From NCBI RefSeq assembly GCF_037975245.1, contig NC_092577.1:18536898-18600897 (forward strand): 64,000 nt of DNA, in the 5' to 3' direction. The notes beneath the pieces are model-generated. The model made no database searches and was not told the origin of the DNA. It saw only the letters and a program-made list of their open reading frames with translations. How positions within the stretch are numbered: the stretch's first letter is position 1; each line of letters starts with the position of its first letter. This DNA comes from Apostichopus japonicus. Lineage: Eukaryota; Echinodermata; Holothuroidea; Aspidochirotida; Stichopodidae. Shown here in pieces: positions 1 to 11,600 of the stretch. The position numbers were made by a program, and so were the translations under genes.

Positions 1-165
1 ATATTTATATTACATATATTTATATTACATATATTTATATTATATATATTATATTATATATATTATATTACATATATTACATTATATATATTATATATAT
101 TATATATATTATATTATATATATTATATTATATATATATATACATATTATACATATTATACAATA
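1..165. repeat. AT-rich microsatellite
   Basis: The stretch consists of alternating ATAT, TATT and TTAC words with almost no G. It lies directly before the first LINE reading frame and hides whatever preceded it. Confidence 0.95.
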
Positions 166-173
166 TTTTAAAA

Positions 174-1900
174 GTGGATGGAAAAATAATAACAGACACG
201 CGTGATATTGTGGAAGCCTTCAATAAATATTTTATTGAAGTGTGTCAAACTTACCTAGTTAACAACCAGCACAACAACTGTGATACTTTCCCTGAGGTTA
301 GGAAGTACGTAAACGCCAAATTACCACAAGGGGAGACATTTAATATCCCAAGAGTAACTGAACAGTATGTTTTGAAGTATCTGCAGTCGCTTGACCCTAA
401 CAAAGCGACCGGTCTCGATGAAATAAGTGCGCATGTATTAAAGATAAGTGCAATTGAAATTACTCCCAGTATTACACGAATAATAAATCAAAGCATTGAT
501 ACTGATGTATTTCCATGTAACTGGAAGGAAGCTAAGGTTATCCCGAGTTTTAAAACGGAATCCCGCAATGATTTATCGAACTACAGACCGATTGCAATTT
601 TACCAATTCTCTCAAAAATAATTGAAAAACATGTCCACCTAGCCCTCAGTAAGCATTTTAATAAGTTTGACCTTTTACGTAATACACAGTCGGGTTTCAG
701 GGAAAAGCATTCATGCGAAACGGCGCTATTGAAGGTTGTGGATCAGTGGATGGAATCTATTGATAAGGGGTATATTTTGGGAACTGTTTTCTTAGAGCTC
801 AGTAAGGCATTCGATTTGGTAAACCACGAGATTATGGTAACGAAACTACGTATTTATGGTGTATCGAGTAAAGCGATTAATTGGTTCAAATCCTATTTAG
901 TTAATAGAAGTCAATGCACATACTTAAATGGTGTTTTATCGAGTTCAAGACGAATTGCATGTGGTGTACCCCAGGGAAGCATTCTTGGTCCACTTCTGTT
1001 CTTAATTTATATTAATGATATCGATCTCACTTTGGAATATTGTTCAGCGGATATGTATGCTGACGACACAACATTTTATGCCAGTGATACATCTACCATT
1101 AACTTGAATAACAAATTGCAAAGAGACATGGAAAAGGTTAGTGTCTGGTGTGACTGAAATAAAATGGCAATCAACACCACTAAAACGAAGGTATTATTGA
1201 TGGGATCTGGTCAGACTGGCTTCATTACCTGACAATGCAAATACTCTTTCTGTGACACTCGGGGGCAAAATTCTCAAGACTGTCAAATATGAAGAACTAT
1301 TAGGTGTAAAAATTGATAACAATTTATCCTGGCATATTCAGGTTGACAACGTTTGTAAAACAGTCTCAAATCGCCTTGCCTTACTGAGACGCATACAACC
1401 ATATATTGATTTAAATACGAAAATTATCTTCTATAATGGGTATGTACGACCCATTCTAGATTATTGTAGTATAGTCTTGGGTACGTGTGGAGCAAATGAT
1501 TTACAAAAGTTGTTACATATGCAAAAAGCAGCGGCGCGTATTATTACGAACTAGGGAAGATATGAAAGCTCGACAGAATTATTTAAAATGCTAAAGTGGC
1601 ACCCTGTCGATACGCAAATACGTATACGACGATTGATCATGATGTACAAGACCATGAATGGCCTCTCCCCAAATTATCTAACCCAGTTATTCAACTTTAC
1701 ACACGAAATTCATAAATCACAATTTGAGATCCACGACCCAAAGTAACTTATACCTGAAAGATGGTAAAACGGAATATCACAAGCGTAGATTTTCCTTCAT
1801 AGCTGCCAAAGAATAGAATAGTTTGCCAGCTGAATGCAAGCATGCCAAATCTTTACCTATTTTTAAACGTTTAGTCAATGAATTTTTCAAGTCTTAATCA
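174..1900 (+). pseudogene. CR1-group LINE reverse transcriptase, broken
   Basis: This is the reverse transcriptase part of a non-LTR retrotransposon, which copies its own RNA at a nicked chromosomal target. The first open stretch (174-1157) reads through the conserved RT blocks: DLSNYRPIAILP, the SGFREKHSCETALL block, LSKAFDLVNHEIM, GVPQGSILGPLLFL and the catalytic MYADDTTF. A stop after SVWCD at 1155-1157 sits where this family normally continues WLNANK-like; the next residues KMAINTTKTKVLL follow in the same frame. A frame change leads to 1252-1554 (LGVKIDNNLSW, the thumb), and more stops follow to about 1900. The block order and spacing match the CR1/L2/Crack/Daphne group. The endonuclease is missing on the left, so the copy is 5' truncated or cut by the AT repeat. 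It is non-functional. Confidence 0.9.
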
Positions 1901-2037
1901 TCTCATTACGCTTTTATGTTCTATACCCATTTTTAGAGTTTTGTGATTTACTGTTGTATATTTGTATGTTTAATAGTCTTACTCTTTGTTTATTGTTTTA
2001 TAATATTATTCTTTTTATATTGATTGTATTTTAGGGC

Positions 2038-2067
2038 CTCGGGGAAGATTAGCTTTGGCTAACCGAG
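2038..2067 (+). other. LINE 3'-end stem-loop
   Basis: The last 60 bases of the LINE fold into a two-part hairpin. CTCGG (2038-2042) pairs with CCGAG (2063-2067), and TTAGC (2049-2053) pairs with GCTAA (2058-2062). The loop is TTTG and there is a one-sided GGAAGA bulge. It is followed by TTAATAAATAATAA, the short A/T-rich tail. Such 3' hairpins are known in this LINE group as the site the RT recognises. They also mark the true 3' end of the copy, at about 2097. Confidence 0.75.
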
Positions 2068-2097
2068 TCACCCTTTTAAAGGTTAATAAATAATAAG

Positions 2098-2229
2098 GTA
2101 TTTGAAAAAGGGGATTTCCTTCTCGAATACCAAGGAGAAAAACTCACAGTGGAGGAAGGGGAGAGAAGGGAGGAAGCATACGGTTAGTTCTGCAGGGAAC
2201 TTCCTGTTCTTCTTTGGGAAGCAAAAATG
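2098..2229 (+). pseudogene. SET-domain exon (KMT5A-like), first half
   Basis: This exon encodes the N-terminal half of a SET (lysine methyltransferase) domain. The visible peptide starts VFEKGDFLLEYQGEKLT, continues with an acidic EEGERREEAY run, and then shows SAGNFLFFFGKQK in the next frame. This is the SET core seen in KMT5A-like proteins. One extra base near 2182-2186 creates a stop (TAG 2185-2187), so the exon is broken, unless this is an assembly error. It ends ...AAATG|GTAGGT at 2229/2230. The split TG|T codon joins exactly to the exon at 11601, giving C-I-D-A-T, the SET motif expected at that place. The CR1 LINE ends directly before the exon and has probably removed its 5' part. Confidence 0.75.
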
Positions 2230-2710
2230 GTAGGTGAATATTTGTTAAACATTGCCATGTAGGTCCTTTATGACTTTAATAATTTTTTTTTTCATGATTG
2301 GAGTTCCACATGAACTATGTTGGTTTGTGAATTACTTGTACAGAATGTCCTGTTATGTATAGTAATATAAAAACATGCTCTTCAAGTTTCACCAAGTTGG
2401 GGTCAATAATTTACACTAAGCTTTTATTCACTAATAATGTCACCCCCTTGTACAGTCCTGGTTAAATTGACCAGGATTTCTGGTCAACCCTTAACCAGGA
2501 ATAATGCTGGTTGTATTTCTGGATTCTAGTTTTAATAATGTGGAATGTTGCCAGGATCCTAGTTAATTCATACATGCACAGATATCAAAGGTTGTCAAAG
2601 TTATGTTCCATCAAGATCCTTGTTGAATCAGATAATTGAACCATGATCTTTGGCTTCTATTTAGCAAAATTTCTATAAACTAGAATGCTGGTTACATTAC
2701 TTATTATAAC

Positions 2711-3735
2711 TAGTGTTGCACAGGTTATCTGGGTACCCGCCAGACAGGATACTACCCAGTTCCTAATTTATTCCCCACAACCTATGCATAGTGTGATTTA
2801 AAAAAAATGGTTAGGCAGATTTCCCATTGACCTTAGTGTGGTGTTAGACAACCATGAGGTCGAAGATAACAGCAATAACGAAGGTACCCGCACGACACGA
2901 TTCTACCCGCTTCATAATTCATTCCCCAAAACCTATGCAAAGTGTTCATTTTTTTTTTTTTTTGGCAAACCGATGGTTAGGCAGATATTGCATAGACTTA
3001 GTGTGGTGTTAGGCTACTATGTGGTAGAAGATAACAGCAATAATGAAAGTATTCCATGGATATCTTATAACTGCGACACAATTTCAGCTAATAAACAGAT
3101 GGATAGGCTAGATTACCCAATTGACTTAGTTTGGTGTTAGGCAACCATGTGGTATAATGTAATAGCAATAATGAAAGTATTCCATGGATGTCTTATAACT
3201 GTCACAACTTCAGCAAATAAACAGATGGTTAGGCTTATCTAGATTTCTCATTGACTTAGTGTGGTGTTAGGCTACCATGTGGAAGAAATGATTATTTATT
3301 CATTCGTTTATTTATAGAAGGATAGGCTGACAAGGAATTTTACGAGATGTTTATGGATTATAGACAGGATAATTGCTGTTATCTTCGAACACATGGTAGC
3401 CTAACAACACACTAAGTCAATGGGAAATCAGCCTAACCATCGGTTTGCAATTTTTGTTTTCAAACAATCACACTTTGCCTAGGCCTATGATTCGGGTAAT
3501 AAATTAGGAACCGGGTAGTATCGCGTCGAACAGGCCCCTTCGTTATTGCTGATTATCTTCTACCACATTGTAACCTAACACCACACTAAGTCAATGGGAA
3601 ATCTGCCTAACCGTCGGTTTGCCAATTTTTTATTTATTTTTTTTTAAATCACACTTTGCTTAGGATTCGGGTAATAAATTAGGAACCGGGTAGTATCACG
3701 TCAGGCGGGTACCCGGATAACCCGTGCAAACACTA
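2711..3735. mobile_element. Fold-back TIR element (hAT-like MITE)
   Basis: The left end begins TAGTGTTGCACAGGTTATCT. The right end, read on the other strand, begins TAGTGTTTGCACGGGTTATC, and similarity continues inward for hundreds of bases (GGGTACCCGCC, ACTACCC, TTCCTAATTTATT). The interior carries imperfect tandem units of about 110 bp containing AACAGATGGWTAGGC. ATTATAA on the left and ATTATAG on the right could be a worn target duplication if the adjoining C/G belongs to the TIR. No transposase is visible, so it is non-autonomous. The TAGTGTTGCAC-type end recalls hAT elements, but the superfamily is inferred. Confidence 0.7.
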
Positions 3736-4770
3736 GATTATAGACAGATTAACTAAAAATAATAGTCGCAAGTGGCTTTTTACTAATCACGGCTAATGAG
3801 AACCCTGGGCCTGCATAAAAGATAGTAGTAGTAACAACTGTTTAAGAGCTAAATTGGATATTAATATGGTCTGATCCAATAGACATGGAGAGAAAGCATA
3901 AGCAGCGGCGGCAGTGCGATGTTAATAGTTTTACACCTTATCTTACACCTACGTATTTGAACATGAAAAAATTGTCAGTATAGAATAAAATTCATTTATT
4001 AGGATTTTTGGACCCATGTAGATAAGGTCAGCATTTGCAACATTGTTGTGAAAGCAGTATGTTTTAGACCTGGGTGCAAAATCTTCAAATCTCTTGTGTA
4101 GGATGGATGCAAATTTGAGGGGGTGGGGAAGGGGGTGGGAAAATCCCCAAGTAAACACACTTACAACTAGGCCCATGCAAAATCCTAAAAAACAATATTT
4201 TCAATAAACATCTTTGTTTCTTCTCAAATAAACAACTATTAAAGAATTAAAAATTTCTTCCAATCCTACAGATGATTGTTATTGTTTGAAACAAATAAAT
4301 CAAACAATCAACTGCAAGTTGGCATGCTTGGGTACAGAGCTAACCATATTGTTCAAATGGGACTACTTTTAAGTTACATTCCCTTTGTGTAGGTATAGTG
4401 AACTTTGTGCTATAGGATATGATATGTGTGCGCTCAAATATAACGTTATACTTGTGTTACACACGTTTAGACAAGTGGTCATGGTACAAGTTTAAAATTG
4501 AATTATTACTAAGAATATTGCATAATATTGATATTTTTTGTTTTAATCACACAATGTTATGAGTTGAGACAACAGCTTACACCTCTGATACTGAAACAGA
4601 TTTTCATCTCAAAGCTGGACAGTAATGTTAAATATAGTGCACTGTTGACTATAGTGTCCTAATCTTTATTTCTTTTCTTGGTAACAGGATTAGACCTAGT
4701 CATTGATTTAGCAAGGTTGAATAAATCACTTGGCAGCATTGCAATTTTTGGCTGCAAAAACATGATTTTC

Positions 4771-6919
4771 GGTTCCTTGCTTTAGCAATTTAGGAACCTA
4801 TGTAGTCAGGTTTGCGTGTGTGTCTGTGTGAGCATCTGTGACACTTGCTTGGGTACGCTCTATCTCAATAAGGGAAAGTTGGATTGAGACCAAACTTAGA
4901 CTATAGATCCACCATATGGAGAAAGTGTGCCCTATTGTTTTTTGTGCCCACAAAGGTCAGTTATGGTCCAAAAAATGAAAATATAACTGCAATAACTCCC
5001 ATTGCCAATGTGTGACTAGGTTGATATTTTGGGACAAGTTGTGACCTGGTTTCGGGAACATTTTTAAACTTAACGGTTATGTGATCTGAGGTCACCAAAG
5101 GTCAATCAATGTTAAAAAACAAGTATATTTGCGATAACTTGAGAAAGAATTGTCTGTTAGGGTTGTGAGTTGTTTCAATGTAATCCAATTGTCGACCCGC
5201 ATCTGGGTGATCCTTGACCTCAATTTGACCTCTGGTGACCTGTAGGTGTTCTGGGGATTTTACAGTTTCGATGCTATTTTCAGATGTCAAAGGTACCTTC
5301 TGATTATAAATGTCAATAGGTTGACCCTGTGTGACCTTCATGTGCGAAGTTATATAGGGTGAAAGTTTTTCGGTCAGAGTAAAGATGGCTGTACAGACAT
5401 TTTGTGTTTTTTTTGGGGGGGAATCAGGAAATCAAACTACATCTGAAACCAAGGTCAAAAGGTGAAAGGTCACATTAGAAAAAATGTGCTTATTTGGGGA
5501 GGAAACGGGCGAAAAAGAAAATGTTTGGTTTTGATGCTAGATTTGGATATCAAAGGTACCTTCCGATCAAAAATGTCATGGGGTTCACACCCAGGTGAGC
5601 TTTGTGTGTGAAGTTATATTCATGACTGAGGTGAAAGTTCATTTTCAGACATTTATTGCAATAACTCCCAGTGCCAAAGTGTGACACGGTTGATATTTTG
5701 GGACAAGTTGCGAATGGTATAGTGAAATATTTTCAAACCTTACGGTCATGTGATCCGAGGTCAACAAAGGTCAATTAATGATAAAAAACTAGTATTTTTG
5801 CGATAACTTCAGAACGAATTGTCTGTTAGGGTTGGGAGTTTCTTCAATACAATCCAATTGTCGACCCTCATCTGGGTAACCCATCAATTTGACCTCTGGT
5901 GACCTTTCAATGTTTTTGGGATTTTGAAACTTTCAATGCTATTTTCAGATGTTAAAGGTACCTTCTGATCATAAATGTCAATAGGTTGACCCCCGTGTGA
6001 CGTTCGTTATACAAGGTGAAAGTTACTCTTCAGACATTTTATGCAATAACTCCCAGTGCCAAGGTGTGACACGGTTGATATTTTGGGACAAGTTGCAAAT
6101 GGTAAAGGGGTATATTTTCAAACTTAACGGTCATTTGGTTCGAGGTCACCAAAGGTCAATTAATGTTTAAAAGTAGTATTTTGGGGGGAGAAAATGGGCA
6201 AAGAAAAAAATGTTTGAATTTTTATAGTTTTCATGGTATATTCACGTCTCACCAATCAAAAATGTCAATGGGTTGACACCAGGTGACCTTTGTGTGTGAA
6301 GTTATATGAGGTCAAAGTTAATTTTCAAATATTTAGTGCAATACTGTAACTCCCATTGCCAAGGTGTGACACGGTTGATATTTTGGGACAAGTTGCAAAT
6401 GGTAAAGGGGAATATTTAAAACTTAATGGTCATGTGATCCGAGGTCACCAAAGGTCAATTAACTTATAAATATATAGTATTTCTGGGGGAGAAAATGGGC
6501 AAATAAAAAACGTTTGAATTTTTACAGTTTTGATGCTCTAGTTAGGTCTCACCGATCAAAAATGTCAATAAGTTGACCCCCCGGGTGACCTTTGTGTGTG
6601 AAGTTATGTATGTATACAAGTTCAAAGTTAATTTTGAAACATATAATGCAATTAACTCCCAATGCAAAGTTAGTGGATGGGGTGGTAGAACATTTTCAAA
6701 CTTAACGGTCATGTGATTTGAGTTCACCAATGTTATCATATCTGTTGACCCGCTTGTAGGTGACCTTATATTTCTTACATTTTCGACGCCATATTCAGAT
6801 CTCAAAAGTGCCTTCCGATCAAAAATACTTTATGGGTACAAGTAGGACCACAACAACTTGGGCTACTTGAGCCCAATCTTCCTTGATAATATTATGTGTA
6901 TTTCCCTATGCAAGGAACC
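4771..6919 (+). mobile_element. GGTTCCTTGC-ended element with AGGTCA-rich tandem units
   Basis: The element starts GGTTCCTTGCTTTAGCAA and ends CTATGCAAGGAACC, so it has short inverted ends. Inside are several degenerate tandem units of roughly 350-400 bp. Each has GCAATAACTCCCA, TGACACGGTTGATATTTTGG, GTCATGTGATCCGAGGTCA and, in some, TGACCTCAATTTGACCTC. No transposase is recognisable. A second member lies at 8733-11485 in the opposite orientation. I could not find a clear target duplication. Confidence 0.65.
5215..5241 (+). promoter_or_regulatory. TGACCT direct-repeat cluster (nuclear-receptor-type)
   Basis: Three perfect TGACCT half-sites occupy 5215-5220, 5226-5231 and 5236-5241, with spacers of 5 and 4 bases. 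They are direct repeats of the nuclear receptor half-site AGGTCA on the other strand, in DR5 and DR4 spacing. Function is not shown by sequence alone. Confidence 0.4.
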
Positions 6920-9900
6920 ACAGTGCACTTGGGCTCTTGTTAATAAAACAAAATGTGCAGAAGAATCTCAAAGGTCAGGCTGAGACTAGATTACCTGCTT
7001 TATTTTAATACTGCATTTTTCATAGACTTAACTTGTGCTGGTCTCCAACTAGTGCTCTGTTCTATATTCTCCAAATTTAAACCCATATGTTGTACTAAAA
7101 CATAACATATTATTGAAGCTACAACCACATGTGTCACACAATCTATTAATAGATCCTTAAGTGATGCAGAAAACTCCAAGGAAGATAATTTTCTTTCGAT
7201 GACCATACCTTATTCTCTTTAACTGTTGATAGCCTGTTTGATTTTAGCCAAATGAATTATTGTTGTATGTGTGTGTATAAATACTGTAGCACCTGAATGT
7301 AAACATGATTAATCAAAAGTACAGCCCTGAACTTCAATCTTTGTTTTGTACATCCCATTGGTGAGTAAAAGACCCTGAAGAAATTGATGCAAAGGGTCAA
7401 AGGTTATGTCAGGGCGTCAGCATATGTTTAAGTTTTAAACCTTGTAACAAGAAAATTGAAATGAAGTACAGAACAGCTAGGAAGGCATGTCCTTGGGATG
7501 CTATCCTTTTAGTGACTGGGTATGGATGTACACTTCGGAGAGCATGTAATCATGCCATTATTACTTAAATTTTAAATGGTCAAGTCATGTACCTTACATT
7601 GTACTATAATCATGATAAATACTGTACCACCTGCCAAATTTTACATTGTCGCTGAGTAACGATCTGAACATTACCTACCTGGCTTCACACACGTTTTTAT
7701 CGTATGAATATATTTTTTTCATGATATATATCTACCTGTACAATAAAATATATACCGTAAGCTTAAATTGGTTAACAAAATTGGGCATGTGGGACAAATT
7801 TGAAAATTTTGTAGGAAGGTTGACCTTCTGGTGGAATTGCCCAACTGAAGAAACCTATCAAATTTGATGTAGGTCAATAGAAGTCAAATCTGAAAACCTT
7901 GTAAGTGCACTTTAACTCAATAGGTACATCTTGGGTGAATATCATGGTTGGTATATTGATCCCCTTGGTGAGTATGGACTTCAAAATCAGCACTTGGCTT
8001 TAATTGTTCTAACCTTTCTAATTTTGAAACTGAAATAGTCCAATCTAGGGTATATAAAAGGCGGCTCTACATCTTTAAAAAGAAGTTTCATTTAAGTTTT
8101 ATTATTTTTTTCCTTTGTACCTAGTGAAGGATCCCTCCCCCTGTTCCTCCGCATTATTAATACTTATCAAACACATACACATTAAAATAAATAAATGTAT
8201 GTTGTGATATTAAGCACTAAATTTAATAAGTTGTTGTTTTCTTTACAACAAATTCAGTTGATTATCAACAAATAGCCCACCTTTCTGAATCATCATTAAT
8301 ACTTTTAGGATACAATGAAGAAAATTTAAGGAAATAACTTGAAATGAATCGAAACATTTTCACAGGTCACAATCACTTCAAAAGATTCATGTAGGCAAAT
8401 TTTGAAGATGTTCTATATTAAGGAACTGAAGGGATAATCATAATATTATGAATGTTAGTGCTAGATTCTATTTTATATGGAGATAAAATTTGTTGTATCC
8501 ACAGATAGAGTACCTATTAATCATAATTTATACTGTTAGACTGCCATGAAGAAAAAATAAATAAGGATAACAAATAGAGGATAATATTGATAACATGTAA
8601 CATATGTTACAAAATTCTGAAGCAAGCACGCACAATAGTGACATTGGACTATGATTTTACAGATCCCAATTAATTATCCAGAGAACTTAAAAAACTTAAC
8701 ACTACCTTTCAACCAGAATGAAAACATTTCATGGTTCCTTGCTGCTGTTCATTAGTTCCATTCATAGGGAAATTTCTAACAAAGCCCTAATACAACAACA
8801 GTAATTTATGCTCACAAACTTTTGTTGCCAAAGTAATGTTAAGCCCTGATATCAATTGCAACACACATCAGTGTGTGAAGACTATCTACCATTATCATCA
8901 TACCAAGTTTGACGAAATTCCCATTAGTAATAGTAGCCAAGTAATTGCAATTTGGAGTATTTCACGTTTGACCCCATGACCTCATTAATATTCATGATAT
9001 GAGCACCAAAATCAACAGGGTTAATCTACTTACTATTGGCCACCCACTCACCAAGTATGGTAATGATTGGTCATTCTCTTGTTGAGTTATTGTGCATACA
9101 AACTTTTCATAACGAAATAATGCTAGGCCCCCCCCCCTTATAAACATGCATGATATCAATTGCAACACACATCAGTGTGTGGAGACTATCTACCAATATC
9201 ATCATACCAAGTTTGACGAAACTCCAATAAATAGTAGCCAAGTTATTGCAACTTGGGAGTTTTTCACGTTTGACCCGTGACCTCATTAATATTTTTTAAC
9301 TTTGACCTCGTATAACTTCGCACACGAAGGTCACACGGGGGTCAACCTATTGACATTTATGATCAGAAGGTACCTTTGACATTTTTGGTGACCTCGGATC
9401 ACATGACCGTTAAATTTGAAAATATTCCCCTATACCATTTGCAACTTGTCCCAAAATATCAACCGTGTCACACCTTGGAACTGAGAGTTATTGCATTAAA
9501 TGTCTGAAAATTAACTTTGACCTCGTATAACTCCGCACACGAAGGTCACACGGGGGTCAACCCATTGACATTTTTGATCAGAAGGTACCTTTGACATCTG
9601 AAAATAGCATCGAAACTGTAAAAATCCCCAAAACATGAAAAGGTCACCAGAAGTCAAATTGAGGTCAAGGGTCACCCAGATGCGGGTCGACAATTGGATT
9701 ACATTGAAGCAACTCCCAACCCTAACGGACAATTCGTTCTCAAGTTATCGCAAAAATACTAGTTTTTTATCATTAATTGACCTTTGGTGACCTCGGATCA
9801 CATGACCGTTAAGTTTGAGAATATTCCCCTATACCATTTGCAACTTGTCCCAAAATATCAACCGTGTCACACCTTGGAACTGATAGTTATTGCATTAAAT

Positions 9901-10039
9901 GTCTGAAAATTAACTTTGACCTCGTATAACTCCGCACACGAAGATCACACGGGGGTCAACCCATTGACATTTTTGATCAGAAGGTACCTTTGACATCTGA
10001 AAATAGCATCGAAACTGTAAAAATCCCCAAAACATGAAA

Positions 10040-10073
10040 AGGTCACCAGAGGTCAAATTGAGGTCAAGGGTCA
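10040..10073 (+). promoter_or_regulatory. AGGTCA cluster, DR4-DR5-DR1 spacing
   Basis: AGGTCA lies at 10040-10045, 10050-10055 and 10061-10066, followed by GGGTCA at 10068-10073. The spacers are 4, 5 and 1 bases. The same arrangement recurs at 9641-9674 (one half-site changed to AAGTCA) and 10994-11027. DR4, DR5 and DR1 are the classic nuclear-receptor dimer spacings. The arrangement is seen; binding is hypothesis. Confidence 0.4.
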
Positions 10074-11408
10074 CCCAGATGCGGGTCGACAATTGGATTA
10101 CATTGAAGCAACTCCCAACCCTAACGGACCAATTCGTTCTCAAGTTATCGCAAAAATACTAGTTTTTTATCATTAATTGACCTTTGGTGACCTCGGATCA
10201 CATGACCGTTAAATTTGAAAATATTCCCCTATACCATTTGCAACTTGTCCCTAAATATCAACCGTGTCACACCTTGGAACTGGGAATTATTGCACTAAAT
10301 GTCTGAAAATTTACTTTGACCTCATATAACTTCACACACAAAGGTCACCTGGGGTAAACCTATTGACATTTTTGATTGTTGAGACGTGAATATAGCATCA
10401 AAACTGTAAGAATTCAAACATTTTTTTCTTTGCCCATTTTCTCACCGAAAATACTAGTTTTTTAACATTAATTGACCTTTGATGACCTCGGATCACATGA
10501 CCGTTAAGTTTGAAAATATTCCTCTATACCATTTGCAACTTGTCCCAAAATATCAACCTTGTTACACCTTGGCCCTGGGAGTTATTGCATTAAATGTCTG
10601 AAAATTAACTTTGACCTTGTATAACTTTACACACAAAGGTCACCCGGGTGTCAACCCATTGACATTTTTGATCGGAAGGTACCTTTGATATCCAAATCTA
10701 GCATCAAAACCAAACATTTTCTTTTTCGCCCGTTTTCTCCCAAACTAAGCACATTTTTTCTAATGTGACCTTTGACCTTTTGACCTTGGTTTCAAATGTA
10801 GTTTGCTCTGCTGATTCCAAAAATCAACACGATAAGTCTGTACAGCCATCCTAACTCTGACCGAAAACTTTGACCCCATATAAGTTCGCACACAAAGGTC
10901 ACACGGGGGTCAACCTATCGATATTTATGATCGGAAGGTACCTTTGACATCTGAAAATAGCATCGAAACTGTAAAAATCCCCAAAACATGAAAAGGTCAC
11001 CAGAGGTCAAATTGAGGTCAAGGGTCACCCAGATGTGGGTCGACAATTGGATTACACTGAAGCAACTCCCAACCCTAACGGACAATTCGTTCTCAAGTTA
11101 TCGCAAAAATACTAGTTTTTTAACATTAATTGACCTTTGGTGACCTCAGATCACATGACCGTTAAGTTTCAAAATATTGCCCTAACCAGTTCACAAGTTG
11201 TCCCAAAATATCAACCTTGTCGCACATTGGCACTGGGAGTTATTGCAGTTTTAGTATTTTGGGTTTTTGGACCATAACTGACCTTTGGTGACCTTTGTGG
11301 GCACCAAAAACAATAGGGTTCATCTACTCACTATGGGCCACCCACCCACCAAGTTTGATCATGATCAGTCAATCCCTTGTTGAGTTATCGTGCATACAAG
11401 CTTAAGCG

Positions 11409-11409
<1 letters not shown>

Positions 11410-11442
<33 letters not shown>
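11410..11442. repeat. (CA)n microsatellite
   Basis: An uninterrupted CA run lies near the outer end of the inverted intronic element, at the place corresponding to the GT-rich run of its partner. Confidence 0.95.
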
Positions 11443-11444
<2 letters not shown>

Positions 11445-11600
11445 CAACCTGAATACATAGGTTCCTTTGCTTTCAGCAAGGAACCAATTAAGTATATACT
11501 GTATAAAATGCTAAGATTTTGTTTAAAGGGGTTTCCATGGTTCATGTACAAATTGTCTTTCAGAGATTATCTTCTGGACATAAATTTGCTTTCATTGCAG

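Larger units (their letters stand above)
8733..11485 (-). mobile_element. Second GGTTCCTTGC-ended element, inverted
   Basis: Read on the minus strand, it begins GGTTCCTTGCTGAAAGCAAA, has a GT-rich run, and ends GCAAGGAACC at 8733. Its tandem units (about 9300-11280) are reverse complements of those in 4771-6919. They are more uniform, which gives near-identical spurious reading frames. A different sub-repeat, ATCAATTGCAACACACATCA, occurs twice at about 8850-9250. With the first element it forms a very long inverted repeat inside one intron. Confidence 0.65.
2230..11600 (+). other. 9.4-kb intron of the SET-recombinase gene
   Basis: The donor is GTAGGT (2230) and the acceptor is TTTCATTGCAG (ending 11600). 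The two sides join in phase and complete a conserved SET motif. Besides the elements listed separately, I see no coding sequence in 2230-2710, 3736-4770 or 6920-8732. Confidence 0.7.

Noticed and set aside
9511-10143. Two nearly identical small proteins on the minus strand
   Set aside because: They are translations of adjacent tandem units within a repeat element; no start context or domain.
4771-11485. One single fold-back element of 6.7 kb
   Set aside because: Inner ends at 6919 and 8733 have the same GCAAGGAACC / GGTTCCTTGC termini, so two separate elements fit better.
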